IMG/VR virus record: IMGVR_UViG_3300030107_003264
Location: 1 to 20,050 of that record
DNA length: 20,050 bases
Source: a virus
Direction: 5' to 3' (one strand)
Shown here piece after piece: positions 14,861 to 20,050 of this stretch. The notes below the pieces were generated by a model. The model had not been told where the DNA came from. It saw only the letters and a list, made by a program, of their open reading frames with translations, and made no database searches. Position 1 is the first letter of the stretch. Each line of letters begins with the position of its first letter. The position numbers and the translations under genes were made by a program.

Positions 14861-16037
14861 TGAACTTAAAAGAATCAGAATCATCACCTAACACTCGAAC
14901 TTTTATACCACCTTTAACTTCACCTTGAGTAGATCTAGCTGAGGTGTTAATATTTTTAGCTTTAGTGATACTATCTTGTATAGCATCTGCTTTGCCTTGT
15001 TCGTAGAAGTGCTGAGCAATAGCGTCGGCATTCATCGCTGTGTACAAGCTCTTATGATAGCCCTTAGCGTCTGCCATCATATTGTCTTCGTTAAGAAACT
15101 TTCTTACAAAGTTGTTGATGTCGCTTTGGGTGTCCTTTACTTGGTTTGCGTCCTTAACATTATATCTAAATTTCTTGTCTCCGACATTGTATTCAAAACC
15201 TTTGAATTTGTCACTGAAAACCCGCTCGGTCTCCTTGTTAAATCTAGACGTCTGTTGTTTGACAGCTTTTTGTGTCTGCTCCGACTCTTTATTGTATCGA
15301 TTGAAAAAATCAATTGCTTTCTGTTGCTCTTTCGTGAGCTTGCTTCCAGCTTTAATTTCTTCATAGTATTTAGACTTTTGCCCGTCTAAGTAGGTCTTAG
15401 CCTCGGCAACTTGCTCTTTGAGGGCTAATTTTTTACGTTTAATTTCTCTTTCATCATCTTGATCTTCGTCAAAAGAAAATTTATCTTCCATTAGAAAGTC
15501 AATCTCTTCAGAAGTTAGATGTGGTTTAGTACTTTTGTAATACTCTCGCAATGCATCTTGGTTATCTAACTCGTTAACGTCTCTATTGAGTTTTACATAA
15601 TCACTAAGATCTCCACCGGTGTCATCCATGAAGTCCAATAACTTCTTTACACTTTCGGGTAAAGGTTTACCTGTAGCTTCAGCTTCATCTATAGCGTCAG
15701 CTATCTCTTCTTTAAGCTCTTCTACTTCTTCAGTTACTTCTTCTAGTACTGGTGCTTCTTCTTGTGTTTCTCCTTGCGATTGTACTTCGTCTTCACTTTG
15801 TGAGGAGTCGGTGTTTTCATCGACTCTAACCACTCCTGCGTTGTCAGCGTTATCTTCTTTAGTTTCATTGGTTGTAGGTGTTGATAGATCTACTTTGAGA
15901 ATCTCAGGATTATCTGCGCTTTCAAATTTACTTAAATCTAATTCTGGTTTTTCTTCCACAACTTCTTCAACTTGTGGTGTTTCGTTTTCGACCTCGTTGA
16001 TTACTTCTTCAAGATCTGTTTGATTGTCATTTTCCAT
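14841..16037 (-). CDS. Scaffold-like acidic coiled-coil protein
   Basis: 398 residues between portal and capsid genes, the usual place for a scaffold. Residues 1-120 are extremely Glu/Asp-rich and probably disordered. Residues ~125-200 contain short helices (LPESVKKLLDFMDD, LTSEEIDFLMED). Residues ~196-275 are Lys/Glu/Gln-rich with coiled-coil character. The C-terminus is basic (FKFKIKNKK, 390-398), as in many scaffolds whose basic tail binds capsid subunits. No Ser-His-Asp or other protease motif is visible. Crassvirales-type phages carry a structural protein at this place, but I cannot assign it to a named family. The start is the first ATG after a 21-base AT-rich gap. The role is inferred from position and charge layout. 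Confidence 0.7.
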   Translation of the reverse strand: MENDNQTDLEEVINEVENETPQVEEVVEEKPELDLSKFESADNPEILKVDLSTPTTNETKEDNADNAGVVRVDENTDSSQSEDEVQSQGETQEEAPVLEEVTEEVEELKEEIADAIDEAEATGKPLPESVKKLLDFMDDTGGDLSDYVKLNRDVNELDNQDALREYYKSTKPHLTSEEIDFLMEDKFSFDEDQDDEREIKRKKLALKEQVAEAKTYLDGQKSKYYEEIKAGSKLTKEQQKAIDFFNRYNKESEQTQKAVKQQTSRFNKETERVFSDKFKGFEYNVGDKKFRYNVKDANQVKDTQSDINNFVRKFLNEDNMMADAKGYHKSLYTAMNADAIAQHFYEQGKADAIQDSITKAKNINTSARSTQGEVKGGIKVRVLGDDSDSFKFKIKNKK

Positions 16038-16058
16038 GATAAAATATTATATAATTAA

Positions 16059-18434
16059 TTAATTTCCAATTTGAGGGTTAAATTTATCTAAACCCATTCC
16101 GCCTCCTAGTATATCATTACCTGAAGACTCAAACTTTTTACTCGTTTCCTTTGCGTTTTCTCGTCTATCTTTACCATCTTCTTTCATTTGTTCAAGATCT
16201 TTTGTGTCAGATCTCTCTTGGCTTCTTAATTGTTGGTTAAGATCGAACTCAAATTGCATTAACTCCTTCTTTAATTCAACCTCTCTTTCTAAATGCGTTA
16301 GCTTGGTTTGAGCTCGCGTTTGTTCTAGTTGCGTGTCCGCTTGAGCTTTTGCCTGATTTTTTTGCATCTCAGCTTGAGCAATGGCTTGTTGAGCTTGCGC
16401 ATTTGCTTGTGCTTGCGCTTGTGCTTGTTGTTGTTGGAGTTGTTGATCGCGTTCTTGTTTCTTTTTACGTTTGATTTTTAATAATTGATTTGCTAACTTT
16501 AGATTACGTATTTCTCTAATATCTATAGCATCATCTAAATCTATAAGCTGTTGAGCTAAGGCTGTCTGTATATTGTTTTCAAGTAATTGCTTTTCTTCTA
16601 CATCTGGCTCAAGTTCTAAGAATATACCAAAATCATATAAATAAAGCTCTGACATTTCTTTTAATGTGGCCACATTGTGAGCGCCAATACTTTGAACAAA
16701 CGCATCCGCTGTAGGAGAATACTCTAATACATCTGATATTCGTAAAGATAGCGCTTCAGCAACTTCGGCTGTCAAGAACATTGATCCAAGTAGTATATGT
16801 CTAGTTGCTACATTAGAATTAGCAGCAGCTAGTTTTTGAACACCTACTAAGGACTTAGGATCTGGTACACTTGCATCTCTAGCTTCGTTTAACCCCGTGA
16901 CGTCCCTAATCATTTGCAAGTAATAATTATAATTACCTATTAACGCCTGTAGTTTATTGCCAGCGCCAGCGCCATTAGATATCTCTTTAATAGGCATAGC
17001 CCCAGCGTTAGGATCTCCGTCTGCAGTCATACTCCTACCTATAACACTACCAGTCTGGAAGAACATGTTTAAAGCCTCTTGAGGACTGTAATTAGTTCCA
17101 TTACCTAAATCTATTTCAGCAAGTCCATCAGCATCAAGGTATACTCCATCAGGAACCATGCGCGACATAACTTGCTGTAACTTAAGGTGAGTTAACTGAA
17201 TCATATCAGCAAACCCAGTGATTCTACTAACTAAAGACTCTATACGACCCTCGTACATACGTGGAGCTACTAGGGAGTAGTTCATTTTAACTTTGTTGAA
17301 GTCGCTTTTACTACGCATCATGTTTTCACACTTCTGCCACTTAAGCAGCTTATCTGTGCCTAACACTATAGCACCTTCAAAAACACACTCAACAGTCCTT
17401 TGTAGTCTGTAATATTTATTTTCTTTATCTTTAGGTGGATTAAACGTATCAGGCTTTTCTATAGCCTTCATGCCGCCACTACCTGTTTCCTTTAACTTGT
17501 ACACGTCGTTCATGTACGTTTTATAGTTGAAGTATAGTACTTGAACCTTGTTCTTATCCGTCTCGTTTATACGTCTGCCAGATCGTGATCTCTTACTAGA
17601 CCTACTGTGTATTTCTTCTAAATCACTCTCTGTTAAATGATCAAATTCTCTAGCGAGTTCGTTAATAGGGATAGTTTTAACTTCACCTATGTAGTATATA
17701 TCATCAAAATGAGGAGATTCAGTATATGAGTACACGATATTAGCCGGATCGACGTATTCTATAGTAGCTCCTTCGCTCCAATTAAAGTTTGTTTTAACAC
17801 ATGCTATGCCTAGCACTGTTAAATCATATATCAATCTACGTCTTATTAGATCGTAATTGCTACCATCTAGTAAAACTTCAATAGCTTGTTCCTCTGCTAT
17901 TTCTACAGCTTGCTTGTAATTAAGCTGCATGTGTAAATCTAATTCCTCTTGCGTGTCTGGCAGCTCCTCTTTATTATTTTCATATAAGTCCATATTGAAC
18001 AGCTTAGCCGCTTGATCGTTAAACGATTTCGACATCATGTCTCGCTGTATCGACTCCATGTACTCTGTACGCTTACTTACGCCATATTGATCTTGAGAGT
18101 AAGCATTAATTCTGAACATACGCTCAGACAAACCATTGACAACAATATCAACAAATTTAGGTATAATTGGAACTGGCTTCCAATCTAAATTAAGATATGA
18201 CAAATCACCATTAATAGATAATTCATCTTTGTATTTTTGTATAGATTGTTCTCCTCTAGCGTACAATCTTAAATTATGATAGTTTTTCTGAACTCCTCTG
18301 TATCTATTGTCAAGAGAATCTTTGAACCACTCTTGCTCGATAGCACGTGCTACTTTTAGCCCGTACTCAGAACTTATTTTCTCGAGGTCAGAAACTGCTT
18401 GAGATGGAAAATTTACATATACTGACTCAGCCAT
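16059..18434 (-). CDS. Portal protein, crAss-like type
   Basis: 791 residues, near the ~800 typical of crAss-like portals. Residues 81-113 (LNLDWKPVPIIPKFVDIVVN, then GLSERMFRI) and ~508-545 (VTGLNEARDASVPDPKSLVG, then VQKLAAANSNVATRHI) are blocks I recognise from that portal group. The ring-forming dodecamer sits at one capsid vertex, and TerL docks on it to push in DNA. The C-terminal 150 residues are a long coiled coil with a Gln/Ala-rich start (QQQQAQAQAQANAQAQQ, ~660-690), then an acidic/basic helix and a short Gly-rich end. Such extensions may form the portal barrel inside the head. It starts two bases after the TerL stop, implying coupled translation. The family call is by pattern, not search. 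Confidence 0.85.
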   Translation of the reverse strand: MAESVYVNFPSQAVSDLEKISSEYGLKVARAIEQEWFKDSLDNRYRGVQKNYHNLRLYARGEQSIQKYKDELSINGDLSYLNLDWKPVPIIPKFVDIVVNGLSERMFRINAYSQDQYGVSKRTEYMESIQRDMMSKSFNDQAAKLFNMDLYENNKEELPDTQEELDLHMQLNYKQAVEIAEEQAIEVLLDGSNYDLIRRRLIYDLTVLGIACVKTNFNWSEGATIEYVDPANIVYSYTESPHFDDIYYIGEVKTIPINELAREFDHLTESDLEEIHSRSSKRSRSGRRINETDKNKVQVLYFNYKTYMNDVYKLKETGSGGMKAIEKPDTFNPPKDKENKYYRLQRTVECVFEGAIVLGTDKLLKWQKCENMMRSKSDFNKVKMNYSLVAPRMYEGRIESLVSRITGFADMIQLTHLKLQQVMSRMVPDGVYLDADGLAEIDLGNGTNYSPQEALNMFFQTGSVIGRSMTADGDPNAGAMPIKEISNGAGAGNKLQALIGNYNYYLQMIRDVTGLNEARDASVPDPKSLVGVQKLAAANSNVATRHILLGSMFLTAEVAEALSLRISDVLEYSPTADAFVQSIGAHNVATLKEMSELYLYDFGIFLELEPDVEEKQLLENNIQTALAQQLIDLDDAIDIREIRNLKLANQLLKIKRKKKQERDQQLQQQQAQAQAQANAQAQQAIAQAEMQKNQAKAQADTQLEQTRAQTKLTHLEREVELKKELMQFEFDLNQQLRSQERSDTKDLEQMKEDGKDRRENAKETSKKFESSGNDILGGGMGLDKFNPQIGN
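16382..16446. repeat. Imperfect tandem repeat coding Gln/Ala run in the portal
   Basis: The plus strand shows repeated GCTTGY units and GTT/TTG variants, which read as alternating Gln and Ala codons in the portal gene (from about residue 667). The run is in frame and its units are degenerate, so it looks like a low-complexity coiled-coil tract that could expand or contract by slippage, not an external repeat. Confidence 0.6.
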
Positions 18435-18436
18435 GC

Positions 18437-20050
18437 TTATTTAATTATTTGGGAATTAAACCCCTTATTGTCGTATTTTGCCATATTGAACTGTAATGGT
18501 TGTTTCTCTACTTTTGCGTTAGGAGCATATAAATGTCTGTTACACGCCATGATAGCTAAACCAGAACTTATTGAAGCATCGTGTTTAGTTCTCTTGTTGA
18601 TATCAAACTTAGCCCAATCGTTAAGTAAATCGTTAAAATATACCGTGCCGTAGTTACCATCACCTAGATGACCCACGTGGCTTTGTATATACATTTCGAT
18701 CGCCGCGGCGTGAGCTTGCTTAATGTCTTCACTTGAGTTTGGAATACCTCCCACTTCCTTTTCAGATGTAGAAAGTTTTTTCCAAGTTCTATCTGGTCTA
18801 TTCATGCTATATCCTCTATAGCCTCTACGGCGCAGATAGTATAGTAATCTAGGTTTATTATTCTCTGCTAACAATGGCATGCCATAAAACACTAAAGCCA
18901 TTAACACATCTTCAAAAAACATTTCAGCGGTTTGTGGTCTTGCTATATATTCTAGGAAGAACGTGCTTGATGGCGCGTCTTCCATAGAAAATTTCGTTAA
19001 TCCGTGTAAAGCGCCTTTCGAACCGCGACCGTCAACAGTACCACTAATGTCATAGCTATCACAGCCAAATGCTCCGATGTGCTCGTTGCCAGGATATTTA
19101 ATTCCATTTTTTATAATATATTTATTTTGTAAGTGCGCTGGTGGAACCCAACTCACTTTAAATCTACCTGTTGGATCTGGGTAAAATATTACGCTTGAAT
19201 CTTTAACACCATTAACCCATTGAAAACTACCAGTAGTAGTGTGTGCGTTATGCCTGCTACCTTCGTTGTAGTCTATCTGTTCGTATATTTTAATTAAATT
19301 AAATATACTGTTTTTAGTCTCATCTCTAAACGCGTGCTCTTCAGTGCGTGGAAACTGTCTGTAAAACTCGTTCAAAGCGTCTTGATCGTCACGTAATCCT
19401 TCAGCCTCGTTTTCCCAGTTAGTTATTACACCTACATCTATTAATTCACCGTCTGGTCCCAGTCGTTCGCCATCACATGGATTATCAAAGACTGGAAGTC
19501 CGTACTCGTCAATAAATCCTTCATAGTTCCATTCCATTGGGATAAAGAGAGAATAAAGGCCAGACTTTGTTTGTCCATTAGCATTTCGTCTTGATACGTC
19601 AGAGTCATAGTATAGTTTTTTAAAGTTATCCCCACCTTTATCAAGCGCGTTGCTGGTACTACCCATCATGCACTTACCAACGATTCTACTACCTAACCTT
19701 AAACAGGTTTTAGTAACTCGCCAGTTGTTTAATATGTTGTCAGGCCTCTCCCACTTACCACTCTCATCATGTACTAGTAAACTTAGTTTTTCACCATCAT
19801 AACTATTGTCACCAGTATTTTTCCAGTCGATTGTAGTATCAAGACCCACTATTTCCTCAAGCCTCTCGTTACTTTGTATTTTTTTACGAGTAAACTTACT
19901 AGCTGGAACCCTATATGCAAGTTCAGACTTCGGACGATCCATACCATCTTGTATAGGTTTAAAGAAGAACGGGTAATTTATTGATATAGGTACAACTTTA
20001 TCCGTAAACATCTTCTTGGCATCGGCACCAGACTTAGAAAGGATCCCATA
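18437..20050 (-). CDS. terL: Terminase large subunit, C-terminal part
   Basis: TerL couples ATP hydrolysis to DNA packaging and cuts the concatemer. The frame stays open to the window edge, reading YGILSKSGADAKK before the Met at 20011, so that Met is internal and the Walker A part lies outside. Counting from that Met, LLVHDESGKW (79-88) fits the Walker B / catalytic Asp-Glu (D82, E83) and GSTSN (117-121) the coupling motif. PRTEEHAF (221-228) matches the linker pattern. The C-terminal RNase H-like nuclease shows three acidic positions: D318 (or D321) in GCDSYD, E383 in LAENN and D478 in KHDAS. All expected catalytic residues of the visible part are present. It is followed two bases later by the portal gene. 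No small terminase gene is visible. Confidence 0.9.
   Translation of the reverse strand, partial: YGILSKSGADAKKMFTDKVVPISINYPFFFKPIQDGMDRPKSELAYRVPASKFTRKKIQSNERLEEIVGLDTTIDWKNTGDNSYDGEKLSLLVHDESGKWERPDNILNNWRVTKTCLRLGSRIVGKCMMGSTSNALDKGGDNFKKLYYDSDVSRRNANGQTKSGLYSLFIPMEWNYEGFIDEYGLPVFDNPCDGERLGPDGELIDVGVITNWENEAEGLRDDQDALNEFYRQFPRTEEHAFRDETKNSIFNLIKIYEQIDYNEGSRHNAHTTTGSFQWVNGVKDSSVIFYPDPTGRFKVSWVPPAHLQNKYIIKNGIKYPGNEHIGAFGCDSYDISGTVDGRGSKGALHGLTKFSMEDAPSSTFFLEYIARPQTAEMFFEDVLMALVFYGMPLLAENNKPRLLYYLRRRGYRGYSMNRPDRTWKKLSTSEKEVGGIPNSSEDIKQAHAAAIEMYIQSHVGHLGDGNYGTVYFNDLLNDWAKFDINKRTKHDASISSGLAIMACNRHLYAPNAKVEKQPLQFNMAKYDNKGFNSQIIK

Noticed and set aside
14822-14900. A dedicated promoter for the capsid gene
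   Set aside because: The region is A-rich throughout and I found no element pair with correct spacing; it is better explained as a translation leader.
14976-16023. Several open frames on the plus strand opposite the scaffold-like gene (14976-15389, 15082-15366, 15619-16023)
   Set aside because: They are antisense to a well-supported gene, overlap one another, and have Ser- or Leu-rich compositions that mirror its codons.
20009-20011. The ATG at 20011 as the start of TerL
   Set aside because: The frame is open upstream to the window edge with a TerL-like sequence, and the Walker A region is still missing, so the true start lies outside.

Overview
The window is one uninterrupted virion-structure module of a tailed, apparently podovirus-type phage. 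All thirteen genes lie on the minus strand, so transcription runs from right to left. Only about 254 bases (roughly 1.3%) are not coding. No gap exceeds 69 bases, and I see no RNA genes, mobile elements, CRISPR arrays or host genes. Base composition is AT-rich. No start codon has a GGAGG-like ribosome binding site; leaders are instead A/T-rich, which suits a Bacteroidota host (inference).

In transcription order the layout is: large terminase subunit (20050-18437, 5' end outside the window); portal (18434-16059); an acidic, coiled-coil, scaffold-like protein (16037-14841); major capsid protein (14821-13340); an unknown virion-module protein (13270-12422); a small beta-rich protein (12363-11887); two neck/ring-type connector proteins (11876-11127 and 11123-10191); a 2222-residue nozzle/stabilization-type tail protein (10187-3519); a 779-residue beta-rich tail protein (3509-1170); a small beta-rich protein (1158-793); a cupin-like protein (746-273); and the N-terminus of a candidate ejection/internal virion protein (269-1, 3' end outside the window). 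The order packaging motor, portal, scaffold, capsid, connectors, nozzle, distal tail and ejection follows short-tailed virion assembly. The portal with a long Gln/Ala C-terminal coiled coil, the capsid type and the paired connectors resemble crAss-like phages and Cellulophaga phage phi14:2 relatives. That assignment rests on remembered family patterns, not a search, and is moderate in confidence.

Two strong RNA hairpins with C(UUCG)G tetraloops sit in the two largest gaps and bracket the single gene after the capsid gene. Both contain G-U wobbles that pair only in minus-strand RNA. The first is followed by a U-rich tract and probably lowers read-through after the highly expressed capsid gene. 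The capsid gene also uses mostly CGT/CGC for arginine, while sampled sites in the giant tail gene use AGA/AGG, consistent with translational selection.

The most unusual features are the giant nozzle-type protein, whose propeller-like signatures lie at both ends around a large middle containing a Gly/Asn/Ser/Trp-rich stretch, and an in-frame amber codon as the sole separator between the cupin-like gene and the candidate ejection gene.
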